Of a DNA stretch of 9,956 bases, positions 1 through 8,484 are shown piece by piece. The DNA is taken from the NCBI GenBank assembly GCA_937927965.1, contig CALEZA010000014.1, positions 1-9,956 of the forward strand. Direction: 5' to 3'. Positions within the stretch are counted from its first letter, which is position 1, and the number at the start of each line of letters is the position of its first letter. The notes under the pieces are model-generated. The model ran no database searches. It was not told where the DNA came from and was given only the letters and a program-made list of their open reading frames with translations. Position numbers and translations under genes: made by a program. This stretch comes from an uncultured Candidatus Planktophila sp. Its GTDB lineage: Bacteria; Actinomycetota; Actinomycetes; Nanopelagicales; Nanopelagicaceae.

Positions 1-1456
1 TTGATGCGTTAGCCCAGTCTGCACCCCAACCAGCAGATGAAATGTCATTCTGCTTCTCTGGGTTTAGAACTGTTGAGTAGTACTGACCTGATGGAATGAA
101 GTTGAACTTCAAGTTGATTCCAGCTGCCTTTGTTGCATCCTGAATCAAGACAGAAGCCTTCTGGTTTGTCGCAGACTGTGCGATATCCCAGACGATTCCC
201 TTGTCAGCTGCTGTTGCACGAGCGTATGCATCTGGGCAAGATGTCTTTGCCTTCTCAAGGAATGACTTTGCGTAATCAGCATTACCAGTGATCTTCCAGT
301 TTGGATCGTGGATGTTTCCTGTTGTCTTCTTGTAGTCAAGACCAAGAACAGGCTTTACAGGGTTATCTCCTGGATCACCGTAGAACACAGATCCACCTGA
401 AAGGTCGATAAGTGCCTGTGTGTTGATCGCGAAGAAGACAGCCTTACGGATATCCAAGCAATCCATGTGGCCCTTAGATACGTTCATTGCTGCGTAGCGA
501 ACATATGGGTCATACACGTTGAAGCGCTGTGACTTCTTTGTTGCATCTGCGAAGAATGCACGTGTGTTTGCTGGCTGAAGACCATCGAGTGAAGCTGTGT
601 TTGGAATCTGGTCTTCAAGCATGATTGCATCGCGAACATCTTCAGCAAGACCGAAGCGAACTACGATGTTATCTGGATATGGTGTGCGGACAGGGTCTGA
701 TGACTTCTTCCACTTTGTGTTACGAACGAGTTCCATCTGATCGCCGATCTTGTATGAAGCAATCTTGTATGGGCCGTTTGCAAATGGCTTGAGGTCGTAC
801 TTATCGCCTGTGTCCTTTGACTGCTTTACAGGTGCACCTGCTGGGTAAGTAAGTGCATAGTTGAAGTCAGCGAATGAGCGGTTAAGCTTGAATGTAATTG
901 TGTTACCTGAGCAAGAAACAGCCTTATCAAAGAGAGCCTGGCCAGTCTTCTTGTATGGACCCTTGTATGCAGATGAACCATCAGCATCCTTAGGGATATC
1001 AAGAGCCTGTACGAGGTACTGAGGGCCGTCTGTGATTACATCAGCTGCGAATGGGCGTGACACACCGTATGCAACATCAGCACATGTGACAGGTGATCCG
1101 TCTTCCCATGTGATGCCTGAGCGGAGTGTGAACTTCCATACCTTAGCTGCGTTGCTTGGAACACCAGTGTTTGTTGCAAGGTCTGCAACCAGTGATGATC
1201 CTGCTGCACCTGGAACTGGCTTGTATGAAACCAAGTTACGGTAGATGTATGAGTTGAAGAACGCGATATCGCGGCCTGTGTAAACACGAGCTGGATCGAC
1301 ATGGTCGAACTGCTCTGCGTGTGTAATGAAGTACAGCGTTCCACCAGTAACTGGCTTCTCAGCTGCGTTTGCACTTGCGCCTGTAGCAACTGTTCCAACT
1401 GCAAGAAGTGCAGCTGTTGCTGTTGCAACGAGACGACGTGATGTCAAACGTGACAT
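1..1456 (-). CDS. ABC transporter substrate-binding protein, family 5 (peptide/dipeptide type), C-terminus missing
   Basis: Extracellular solute-binding protein that would deliver peptides or similar solutes to an ABC importer. The reading frame is open from an ATG at 1456 to the left edge (485 codons, no stop), so the C-terminus lies outside. The start is fixed by AGGAGG 4 nt upstream. Residues 1-31 look like a Sec signal peptide: basic MSRLTSRR, a hydrophobic Ala/Leu/Val core and an Ala-rich cleavage region near ASANA/AEKP. No cysteine lies in this region, so no lipobox is visible. Family 5 hallmarks are GGTLYF after the signal, the stretch around WKFTLRSGITWEDGSPVT, a YKIASYKIGDQMELVRN segment and a terminal GWGADW motif. 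All 35 lysine codons I count are AAG, unlike neighbouring genes, which suggests high expression. It follows the permease gene after 133 bp. The substrate cannot be told from sequence; peptide is the family default. Confidence 0.93.
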   Translation of the reverse strand, partial: MSRLTSRRLVATATAALLAVGTVATGASANAAEKPVTGGTLYFITHAEQFDHVDPARVYTGRDIAFFNSYIYRNLVSYKPVPGAAGSSLVADLATNTGVPSNAAKVWKFTLRSGITWEDGSPVTCADVAYGVSRPFAADVITDGPQYLVQALDIPKDADGSSAYKGPYKKTGQALFDKAVSCSGNTITFKLNRSFADFNYALTYPAGAPVKQSKDTGDKYDLKPFANGPYKIASYKIGDQMELVRNTKWKKSSDPVRTPYPDNIVVRFGLAEDVRDAIMLEDQIPNTASLDGLQPANTRAFFADATKKSQRFNVYDPYVRYAAMNVSKGHMDCLDIRKAVFFAINTQALIDLSGGSVFYGDPGDNPVKPVLGLDYKKTTGNIHDPNWKITGNADYAKSFLEKAKTSCPDAYARATAADKGIVWDIAQSATNQKASVLIQDATKAAGINLKFNFIPSGQYYSTVLNPEKQNDISSAGWGADWANAS

Positions 1457-1460
1457 TAGT

Positions 1461-1466
1461 CCTCCT
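1461..1466 (-). promoter_or_regulatory. Strong Shine-Dalgarno site of the solute-binding protein gene
   Basis: The minus strand reads AGGAGG, a full anti-SD match, 4 nt before the ATG at 1456. It is the strongest ribosome binding site in the window and settles the start. It fits the biased codon use of the gene behind it. Confidence 0.85.
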
Positions 1467-1482
1467 ATTAGAGATGAATCAA

Positions 1483-1496
1483 AACGCATTTGCGTT
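1483..1496. promoter_or_regulatory. 14-bp palindrome in the leader of the binding-protein gene (possible operator)
   Basis: The plus strand reads AACGCATTTGCGTT: perfect 6-bp arms AACGCA/TGCGTT around TT. It sits 26 nt upstream of the binding-protein ATG, just before the Shine-Dalgarno site. It could be a repressor site or an RNA hairpin. No regulator in the window can be tied to it, and a palindrome of this size can occur by chance. Confidence 0.35.
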
Positions 1497-1518
1497 CCGA
1501 CTTACTGCCCTTCACAGA

Positions 1519-1596
1519 AGAGAAACTCGCGAGACCTCTCTTGTTGCGAAGTTCCCGTATTGCTACGGAAATCTATGTACTACTCCGCTTTAGCGG
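1519..1596 (-). repeat. Cluster of inverted repeats between permease and binding-protein genes
   Basis: Three further inverted repeats lie in the spacer. One is CCGCT/AGCGG at 1585-1596, spanning the permease stop codon. The second is TTCCGTA/TACGGAA with one bulged base at 1552-1570, which on the minus strand closes a GCAA tetraloop. The third is AGAGA/TCTCT at 1519-1541 enclosing the palindrome CTCGCGAG (1526-1533). None is followed by a T-run on the minus strand, so they do not look like rho-independent terminators. Intercistronic hairpins that stabilise or process the transcript are a reasonable reading, not a proven one. Confidence 0.4.
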
Positions 1597-2558
1597 TTTG
1601 CCTTTGGATCGAGCGCATCACGCACAGCATCACCTAAGAGGTTTAGCGCAAGCACAATCAGAATCAGAATCAGGCAAGGAAGCAAGAGGTATGCAGGATC
1701 TTCTCTCCAATACGAAACACCATCTGAGAGGATCAAACCGAATGTTGCCTCAGGTGCCTGAACACCTACTCCCAAGAAGGAGAATGTTGCCTCTGCTGCG
1801 ATATATCCAGGAAGAGCGAGAGAGATAAAGACAATTGCAGTTGGCCAAAGGTTAGGCAAAATCTCTTTAACAATAATGCGCCAGCTAGAGGCGCCCATCG
1901 CCTGGGCTGCCATTACGAAGTCACGCTCACGCATAGACATTGCCTGTGAGCGAATCAAGCGGTAGAAGCCTGTCCAACCGAAGAAGACAAGGAAGAGGAC
2001 AAGCACAACTAATCGAGCTGCGTTCTCATGGGCAATTCCAGTTGACTCAACGCGCTGCACCATTGGAAGTGAGAGTGCAATAATCATAAATGTTCCTGGA
2101 AATGACATGAGAAAATCTGCGAAGCGTCCAACGCTTGAATCAACTCTGCCCTTGAAATATCCAGTTGCAATTCCAACCAACATTCCAATTGCGATAGTTC
2201 CCACTGCTGCAATGATTGCCACAATGAATGAGGTGCGAGCGCCGTAGAGTGCTAATGCGAAAACATCTCGTCCTGTTCCAGGTTCAATTCCCAATGGGTG
2301 ATCCCACGAGATTCCGCCCCAAGCACCAATTGGCATTGCATACTCAGTCAGAGTGCCTTCATATGTCTCGCGGGGATTTACTCCTACTAAGCGAGTGATG
2401 ATTGGTGCAAAGAATCCAATAGAGACAAAGAAGATAGATGCGTAACCCGCGAAGACTCCGACTTTGTTGCGCTTAAAGCGTCCCCATGCGATCTGCTTTG
2501 GGGTGCGTTGAGCTACATCGATGACTTTGTCATCCTCGACCACAGTTGCATCAACCAC
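1590..2558 (-). CDS. Peptide-type ABC transporter permease (DppC/OppC family)
   Basis: Inner-membrane subunit of a family 5-linked ABC importer, 322 aa, near the usual 280-330 aa. The N-terminal cytoplasmic stretch is followed by a first membrane helix at about residues 34-56. A periplasm-like segment then ends in HPLGIEPGTGRDVFALALYGAR (about 87-108), the DppC signature before the transmembrane domain. Further helices lie near 109-133, 147-165, 182-200, 240-262 and 290-309. The EAA loop that docks the ATPase is at about 213-235 (AAQAMGASSW then ILPN). The start is GTG at 2558; an in-frame TGA lies upstream and AAAGGGG is 9 nt before it. It begins its own unit after the MFS gene's terminator. 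The partner DppB-type permease and ATPases are not in the window and may lie beyond the left edge. Confidence 0.94.
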   Translation of the reverse strand: MVDATVVEDDKVIDVAQRTPKQIAWGRFKRNKVGVFAGYASIFFVSIGFFAPIITRLVGVNPRETYEGTLTEYAMPIGAWGGISWDHPLGIEPGTGRDVFALALYGARTSFIVAIIAAVGTIAIGMLVGIATGYFKGRVDSSVGRFADFLMSFPGTFMIIALSLPMVQRVESTGIAHENAARLVVLVLFLVFFGWTGFYRLIRSQAMSMRERDFVMAAQAMGASSWRIIVKEILPNLWPTAIVFISLALPGYIAAEATFSFLGVGVQAPEATFGLILSDGVSYWREDPAYLLLPCLILILIVLALNLLGDAVRDALDPKANR

Positions 2559-2567
2559 GAAATAAAT

Positions 2568-2574
2568 CCCCTTT
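2568..2574 (-). promoter_or_regulatory. Ribosome binding site supporting the GTG start of the permease
   Basis: The minus strand reads AAAGGGG, 9 nt before GTG at 2558. An in-frame TGA just upstream rules out a longer protein, so the GTG is the most likely start. Confidence 0.6.
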
Positions 2575-2577
2575 ATC

Positions 2578-2590
2578 GCAAATCATTTGC
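2578..2590. promoter_or_regulatory. 13-bp palindrome upstream of the permease gene (possible operator)
   Basis: GCAAAT-C-ATTTGC is a perfect 6+1+6 inverted repeat, 19 nt upstream of the permease GTG. On the minus strand it contains GCAAATG, which also occurs in the palindrome before the binding-protein gene. That 7-mer is found elsewhere in coding DNA of this window, so the shared site is only suggestive. Confidence 0.35.
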
Positions 2591-2687
2591 ACTCGTTATG
2601 ACCATCCACACCATGAACCAAGGCTCATCGATATCGGATAGCGAGATAACTGGTGAGTAGGTGCGTAAGGGTAGTAAATCCTGACCC

Positions 2688-2726
2688 AAAAAGAAACCCC
2701 AAAAGTCCGATTTATGCCCTTTGGGG
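2688..2726 (-). terminator. Rho-independent terminator of the hydrolase-MFS unit
   Basis: Immediately after the MFS stop codon the minus strand has CCCCAAA (2726-2720), a 16-nt loop, then TTTGGGG (2703-2697), and then TTTCTTTTT (2696-2688). A 7-bp stem followed by a T-rich tail is a standard intrinsic terminator. The plus strand lacks a T-run after the stem, so it acts in one direction only. It separates the MFS unit from the ABC transporter unit. Confidence 0.8.
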
Positions 2727-2727
2727 A

Positions 2728-3951
2728 TTAATGGCTAGCTGCTGCCAAGCGCTTCATGGCCAGAAAGAGTGGGATAGATAGGAATGAGCCTACAAACATG
2801 GAGGCCACCCAAAGGGTCGGTTTATCGGCCCCCAGCATCAGGCCAGTAATGGCAGGACCTGCAACCCCGGAGACGCTCCATTGAAGCGACATCCAAGCGT
2901 TAGCTCGCCCGCGAATATGTTCTGGTGCAAGTTCATTTGCCAGAGTCGGAATAGTGGGGGCTTGGATCATCTCTCCCACTGCAAAGATCAATTGGCTGAT
3001 GCACAGCGCAATACCTGATGCAATCAAAGGAAGAAGAGGAGAGACTCCAACAAAGATCCATGAGAGCGCCCACACAAAGCCGATTGCAATCAGCGCTGTG
3101 TACTTTGAATATCTCTCAATAAATCGCATGACAAAAGGTTGAAGGACGACGATTGCAAGAGTGTTCACACCAAAAATAATTCCAAGCCACTTTGGTGAGA
3201 GTCCAAGAAATTGTGTTGCATAAACAGGAATACCTGCCTGAATCACACCATAGCCAAATGTAAAGAGAATGATTCCACCCACCCCAAGAAGCATGAGTGG
3301 TTTGATTTTGAACAAATCACGATATGTACCTTGCTTAGGTTCGTGAGGCTGTGGAACATATTTATCCAATCCCTCACCATGCATCGTCAATATGATTGCA
3401 AGATAAAGAAAGAATGTTGCACCATCCATCCAATACATCCATTGAAAAGATCTCAGCGAACCTGATTGAATAATCAGAGATGAAATCAACCCGCCCAACC
3501 CCAAACCAAGGTTGAGTAGCATAAAGTTAAAGGCAAATATCTTGGGACGATGCTCCTCTGGTGTCACGCGAGTTAAGACCACGCTCTGACTTGGCCAGAC
3601 TGCTTGCCCAGCAATATTGATTGCGGTCAGAGCGAGAATTGCGTGAAGATGTGTTGTGACAAATGCCAAGGAAAAAGCTGCAGCTGAGTTCAGCAATAGT
3701 CCGCAGATCATGACCTTTTTAGGTCCGATCCGATCTACTAATGCACCCATTGGCGTGCTGGCAATAATGGAGACAAGCGCTCCCCAGGAAAGCAAGAGTC
3801 CGCCAAATGTATTTGAAAAACCCCGCATGTCATGGAGATAGACGAGGAGAAGCGAAAGCGTCATTCCGCCACCAATGGCGTTAAGTGCTATGCCCACAAC
3901 TATTTTGCGAGATTTCGGATTGAGAATCTCGCGGAATTCCTTAAAAAGCAT
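2728..3951 (-). CDS. Major facilitator superfamily transporter
   Basis: Probable 12-helix secondary transporter of 407 aa, a usual length for drug-efflux-like MFS proteins. The signature motif A between helices 2 and 3 is GALVDRIGPKKVM (residues 69-81). Hydrophobic segments recur through both halves, separated by a hydrophilic central loop at about 190-212 (HGEGLDKYVPQPHEPKQGTYRDLF). The TM7-side half contains the GIIFGVNTLAIVVLQP segment typical of MdtH/YajR-like exporters. The ATG follows the hydrolase TAA with no gap (TAAATG), and AGAGGGG lies 12 nt upstream inside the hydrolase gene, so translation is probably coupled. A terminator follows directly. The substrate is unknown; export of a small molecule related to the hydrolase is a guess from the pairing. 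Confidence 0.92.
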   Translation of the reverse strand: MLFKEFREILNPKSRKIVVGIALNAIGGGMTLSLLLVYLHDMRGFSNTFGGLLLSWGALVSIIASTPMGALVDRIGPKKVMICGLLLNSAAAFSLAFVTTHLHAILALTAINIAGQAVWPSQSVVLTRVTPEEHRPKIFAFNFMLLNLGLGLGGLISSLIIQSGSLRSFQWMYWMDGATFFLYLAIILTMHGEGLDKYVPQPHEPKQGTYRDLFKIKPLMLLGVGGIILFTFGYGVIQAGIPVYATQFLGLSPKWLGIIFGVNTLAIVVLQPFVMRFIERYSKYTALIAIGFVWALSWIFVGVSPLLPLIASGIALCISQLIFAVGEMIQAPTIPTLANELAPEHIRGRANAWMSLQWSVSGVAGPAITGLMLGADKPTLWVASMFVGSFLSIPLFLAMKRLAAASH

Positions 3952-4818
3952 TTAGGCCAAAAGCCCCTCTGCCTGGGTCAAAATCTGATCCTTATATTCA
4001 ACGACAAGTGAGATGTGGCCATGTCCTGGAACAAAGTTCAATGTTGAGGAAGGAATGTGTTTTTCCAACCAATAAGAGTGGGCGTGAGGGACCATGAGAT
4101 CTTGATCGCCTTGCCAGATTTGAACTGGCTTATCAATGGCTGAGAGTTCAAATCCCCAATGCTGAATAAATGCCATGTCATCATCTATCCAACCGTCAAA
4201 ACTGACTGCAAGTCCTTTTCGCATTGTTGCTGCGAGCTCTTCTGCATAGTCGCCATTAATCACTGATTTGTCAGCATCGCTAATTAATCCACCGAATGCC
4301 TCTCGGACCTGATCGCCCGTGACAACTTTAAATGCTCCAGCGTTAGCATCCATCCAAGCAGATATTGCCGCTTCACCTTTAAGGGCTTCGCCAAACTCTT
4401 CTTCATTCTCAGGTCCCATGCCTGCAAGGAAGTCGAGATCATCGACACCATATGCACCAACGCCTGCCAAAGTAATTGCACCTTTATTTCCATGCATTGC
4501 TGTTGTGGCTAGTGCATGTGGACCGCCACCTGACCAACCGATAGAGATAAATTCAACAATGCCAAAACTATCCAACAATTCACGAATATCTTCGTTATTG
4601 GAAATGATTGTGCGACCTTCGTTGCGATCGCTAATGCCATAACCAGCACGGCTATAGGTGATTGCTCTCATGCCGCGAGCTGCTGCGGCTTCTAGCCAAG
4701 GGCTCCATGCAAAGGCATGTCCAGGTGTTCCATGATGGAAAATGATTGCTTTCGTCGATACAACTCCATTATCGAAGTATTCGAGGAAGCGACCATCGGT
4801 AAGCTTTAAGTTTGGCAT
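3952..4818 (-). CDS. Alpha/beta-fold hydrolase
   Basis: Soluble serine hydrolase of 288 aa without a signal peptide. The oxyanion-hole motif HGTPG is at residues 29-33. The nucleophile elbow GWSGGG is at 94-99, with Ser96 the likely nucleophile. The acid is probably Asp240 in GDQDLMVP (237-244), and the base His268 in GHGH (265-268). A cap domain is likely at about 125-215. The family covers esterases, lipases, haloalkane dehalogenases and proline iminopeptidases; the sequence does not choose between them. It is the first gene of a two-gene unit with the MFS transporter. The ATG at 4818 has no Shine-Dalgarno site, but TAGACT lies exactly 6 nt upstream, so the mRNA may be leaderless. Confidence 0.92.
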   Translation of the reverse strand: MPNLKLTDGRFLEYFDNGVVSTKAIIFHHGTPGHAFAWSPWLEAAAARGMRAITYSRAGYGISDRNEGRTIISNNEDIRELLDSFGIVEFISIGWSGGGPHALATTAMHGNKGAITLAGVGAYGVDDLDFLAGMGPENEEEFGEALKGEAAISAWMDANAGAFKVVTGDQVREAFGGLISDADKSVINGDYAEELAATMRKGLAVSFDGWIDDDMAFIQHWGFELSAIDKPVQIWQGDQDLMVPHAHSYWLEKHIPSSTLNFVPGHGHISLVVEYKDQILTQAEGLLA

Positions 4819-4824
4819 TTGACC

Positions 4825-4830
4825 AGTCTA
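4825..4830 (-). promoter_or_regulatory. Leaderless-type -10 element of the alpha/beta hydrolase gene
   Basis: The minus strand reads TAGACT, matching the actinobacterial TANNNT form, followed by 6 nt (GGTCAA) and the ATG. Transcription starting about 7 nt after the -10 would begin at the start codon. No purine-rich ribosome site is present between them. No clear -35 box is visible. Confidence 0.5.
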
Positions 4831-4831
4831 A

Positions 4832-6094
<1,263 letters not shown>

Positions 6095-7483
6095 TTAGTG
6101 GTGCGAGAGTTTGATGTCATCTGCTTCGCTGCCGACTGGATTCCAGCCACCAGGGATTAGGTCATCAGCCTCTTCAGGTCCCCATGTGCCCTCGAAGTAA
6201 GGATGCACTCGATCTGGGTTTCGAAGAATCTCATCAAGAATTGCCCACGAGTGAAGAACGGCGTCAATGCGAGTAAATCGGAAGTGATCTCCTAGCATCG
6301 CAGCACGCAGAAGGCGCTCGTATGGACCTTGACGATCTCCAAACTCTGTGAAGAATTCTACTGAGAGATCTACCGTCTCTGAAACAAGTTTTGTTCCAGG
6401 CTTCTTTGCTTGTAGTGAGATATCTACACCATCTTCTGCTCCAAGACGGAATCGCACTTGATTTGATTCTGCCTTTCCGAAGAGTGCACGAGGTGGTTGC
6501 TTAAATTCAACGATAACCTCAAGAACTGTTTCGGGCATCTTCTTACCTGTACGCAAATAGATAGGAACACCTGCCCAGCGCCAGTTATCAATAAAGAGTT
6601 TCATGGCGACGAAAGTCTCTGTGTCAGAATTTTCTGCCACACCTTCTTCGTCAAGATAGCCAACGAATTGACCGCGAATCACATCTGATTTCTTGATTTC
6701 ACGAATTGCTGAGAGAACTTTGATCTTCTCGTTCTGCATGTCTTCAGAATCCATGCTGATTGGAGGCTCCATCGTGAGCATGGTGAGAACCTGCAATAGG
6801 TGATTCTGGAGCACATCGCGGGTGGCACCTACGCCGTCATAGAACTTTCCTCGTCCATCAATACCAAAACTCTCAGCCATGGTGATTTGGATGTTAGAGA
6901 CATAATTGCGGTTCCACACTGGCTCAAAGAGAGTATTGGCAAAGCGGAAGACGAGAAGATCTTCAACTGCTTCTTTGCCCAGATAATGATCGATGCGATA
7001 AATCTGCTCTTCTGGAAGAAGCTTCTTGAGCTCTGCGTCGAGAGCCTTAGCAGATTCAAGATCACGCCCAAAAGGCTTCTCCACAACAACTCTTGCTCGC
7101 TTAGTAATTCCCACTTCAGCGAGAGATTCTGTAATGGTTGCAAAGAACTCTGGCGCGATTGCCAGATAAATTACTGGAAGTTTGTAATCCTTAATTGCAT
7201 CGGCAAGTTCTTTGAAAGTCTCTGGATTGTTGTAATCACCAACAATGAGTTTGACCTCATCGCGGATCTTAAGAACAAGTTCTTCATCTGCTTCGGGCTT
7301 ACGAGCACGGATTGCTGATTCCACATTGTCGCGAAAGACTTCTTGAGTCCACTTCGACGATGCGACTCCAATGACAGGCATATCAAGCTGGCCCAACTCC
7401 TCTAAGTCATAGAGTGCTGGGAATAACTTCTTCTTTGCTAAATCGCCTGTTGCTCCGAATAGAACGAGAACATCAGCTTTCAT
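6095..7483 (-). CDS. zwf: Glucose-6-phosphate 1-dehydrogenase
   Basis: Cytosolic enzyme of the oxidative pentose phosphate pathway that oxidises glucose 6-phosphate to 6-phosphogluconolactone. It has 462 aa, at the short end of the family. The N-terminal nucleotide-binding motif is [11 protein letters not shown] (10-20). [10 protein letters not shown] is at about 133-142, and the substrate-binding/catalytic signature RIDHYLGKE is at 163-171 with His167. The residue after GDLA that is often Arg is Lys here, so the NAD/NADP preference cannot be read with certainty. The start is well supported: ATG shares one base with the gnd stop (TAATG), and GAAGG (7491-7495) is 7 nt upstream. It is the last gene of the cluster. 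No terminator is seen after it; its stop touches that of tgt. Confidence 0.97.
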   Translation of the reverse strand: MKADVLVLFGATGDLAKKKLFPALYDLEELGQLDMPVIGVASSKWTQEVFRDNVESAIRARKPEADEELVLKIRDEVKLIVGDYNNPETFKELADAIKDYKLPVIYLAIAPEFFATITESLAEVGITKRARVVVEKPFGRDLESAKALDAELKKLLPEEQIYRIDHYLGKEAVEDLLVFRFANTLFEPVWNRNYVSNIQITMAESFGIDGRGKFYDGVGATRDVLQNHLLQVLTMLTMEPPISMDSEDMQNEKIKVLSAIREIKKSDVIRGQFVGYLDEEGVAENSDTETFVAMKLFIDNWRWAGVPIYLRTGKKMPETVLEVIVEFKQPPRALFGKAESNQVRFRLGAEDGVDISLQAKKPGTKLVSETVDLSVEFFTEFGDRQGPYERLLRAAMLGDHFRFTRIDAVLHSWAILDEILRNPDRVHPYFEGTWGPEEADDLIPGGWNPVGSEADDIKLSHH

Positions 7484-8460
7484 TACTTTGCCTTCGGCTT
7501 CTCATTATGCCCACCGAACTTGTAGCGCATTGCGCTGAGAACTCGGTTAGCAAATTCATCATTATTGCGTGAGGCAAATCGTGAGTAGAGAGATGCGCTC
7601 AACACATGGGCTGGAATACCCGCTTCAATCGCTGCCTGGACTGTCCAGCGGCCTTCACCACTATCGCTGACTTCAGATGAGTACTCAGTGAGTTCACTTG
7701 ATTCATTGAGTGCCTGAGCTGTGAGATCTAGTAGCCATGAAGCAACAACACTGCCACGACGCCAGACCTCGGTAATCTCAGGAATATCCAAGTTGTATGC
7801 AGGAGTCATCTCATCTGCTGCCTCAAAGATTGCAAGGCCTTCAGCAAATGCTGCCATCATTCCGTATTCAATTCCGTTATGAATCATCTTCACAAAGTGG
7901 CCAGAACCTGTTGGGCCACAATGAAGGTATCCATACTCCGCTTGTGATGGCTCGCCTGTGCGACCAGGGGTGCGATCTGCAGCTTCCACTCCAGGACAGA
8001 GCGCCTTGAAGATGGGATCCAAAGATTTCACAACAGCGTCATCGCCACCGATCATCAGTGAGTAGCCGCGCTCCAAGCCATAGACGCCGCCAGAAGTTCC
8101 CACATCAACAAAGTTGATTCCCTTTGCCTTGAGAGCGTGGGCATTCTTTAGGTCATTCTTGTAGTAGCTATTTCCGCCATCAATGATGGTGTCACCAGGG
8201 GCGAGCACCTCTGCAACAGCTGCAATTGTTGAGTCTGTAACCCCCGCAGGGACCATCACCCACACTGTTCTTGGAGCAGTCAGCTTGGAAGCTAGGTCAG
8301 CAAGGTCACTTGCTCCGATTGCACCTTCAGCTGCTAATGCTTTCACTGAATCCGCTGAGACATCATAAACAACGGATGTGATCTGATGTCGAGCGAGTCT
8401 GCGAACGATATTTGCACCCATGCGGCCAAGGCCAACCATGCCAAATGTTGTTGTGGTCAT
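7483..8460 (-). CDS. gnd: 6-phosphogluconate dehydrogenase, decarboxylating, short form (probably NAD-dependent)
   Basis: Oxidatively decarboxylates 6-phosphogluconate to ribulose 5-phosphate. It has 325 aa, the short GndA/YqeC-like type, not the roughly 470-490 aa classic enzyme. The Rossmann motif is GLGRMGAN (10-17). Asp33 ends the second strand (VVYDVS), where an acidic residue usually selects NAD over NADP. Substrate motifs are [12 protein letters not shown] (121-132) and [13 protein letters not shown] (188-200), with Lys191 and Asn195 the expected active-site pair. GEGRW is at 268-272. The ATG lacks a Shine-Dalgarno site, but TAGAAT lies exactly 6 nt upstream, suggesting a leaderless transcript starting inside the cluster. 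It overlaps zwf by one base, so the two are probably translated in a coupled way. NAD preference is an inference from Asp33 and the short form. Confidence 0.95.
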   Translation of the reverse strand: MTTTTFGMVGLGRMGANIVRRLARHQITSVVYDVSADSVKALAAEGAIGASDLADLASKLTAPRTVWVMVPAGVTDSTIAAVAEVLAPGDTIIDGGNSYYKNDLKNAHALKAKGINFVDVGTSGGVYGLERGYSLMIGGDDAVVKSLDPIFKALCPGVEAADRTPGRTGEPSQAEYGYLHCGPTGSGHFVKMIHNGIEYGMMAAFAEGLAIFEAADEMTPAYNLDIPEITEVWRRGSVVASWLLDLTAQALNESSELTEYSSEVSDSGEGRWTVQAAIEAGIPAHVLSASLYSRFASRNNDEFANRVLSAMRYKFGGHNEKPKAK

Positions 8461-8466
8461 GCGGTG

Positions 8467-8472
8467 ATTCTA
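8467..8472 (-). promoter_or_regulatory. Leaderless-type -10 element of gnd
   Basis: The minus strand reads TAGAAT, a 5 of 6 match to TATAAT, followed by CACCGC and the gnd ATG at 8460. The 24-nt pgl-gnd gap has no Shine-Dalgarno site, so a leaderless start explains translation of gnd better than read-through alone. It would make gnd-zwf partly independent of pgl. No clear -35 box is seen. Confidence 0.6.
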
Positions 8473-8484
8473 GTGGAAAGTGCT

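Noticed and set aside
1036..1428. 130-codon minus-strand frame within the binding-protein gene
   Set aside because: It is an out-of-frame reading of a gene with a strong signal peptide and family motifs; its Gln/His/Ser-rich product is typical of a shifted frame.
1552..1570. Rho-independent terminator after the permease gene
   Set aside because: The stem with GCAA loop is real on paper, but the following minus-strand sequence has no T-run.
1490..1828. Plus-strand frame crossing the spacer and permease 3' end
   Set aside because: It overlaps most of the permease C-terminus in antisense, has an Arg/Leu-rich shadow-like product and no ribosome site.
2591..2690. A promoter for the permease gene
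   Set aside because: Several -10-like hexamers can be found, but none has a good -35 partner or a clear advantage, so none is annotated.
4319..4642. 107-codon plus-strand frame
   Set aside because: Antisense to the alpha/beta hydrolase, whose catalytic motifs are all in the minus frame.
6800..7318. 172-codon open frame on the plus strand
   Set aside because: It lies wholly antisense to zwf, whose protein is unmistakable, and its translation shows no recognisable motif or ribosome site.
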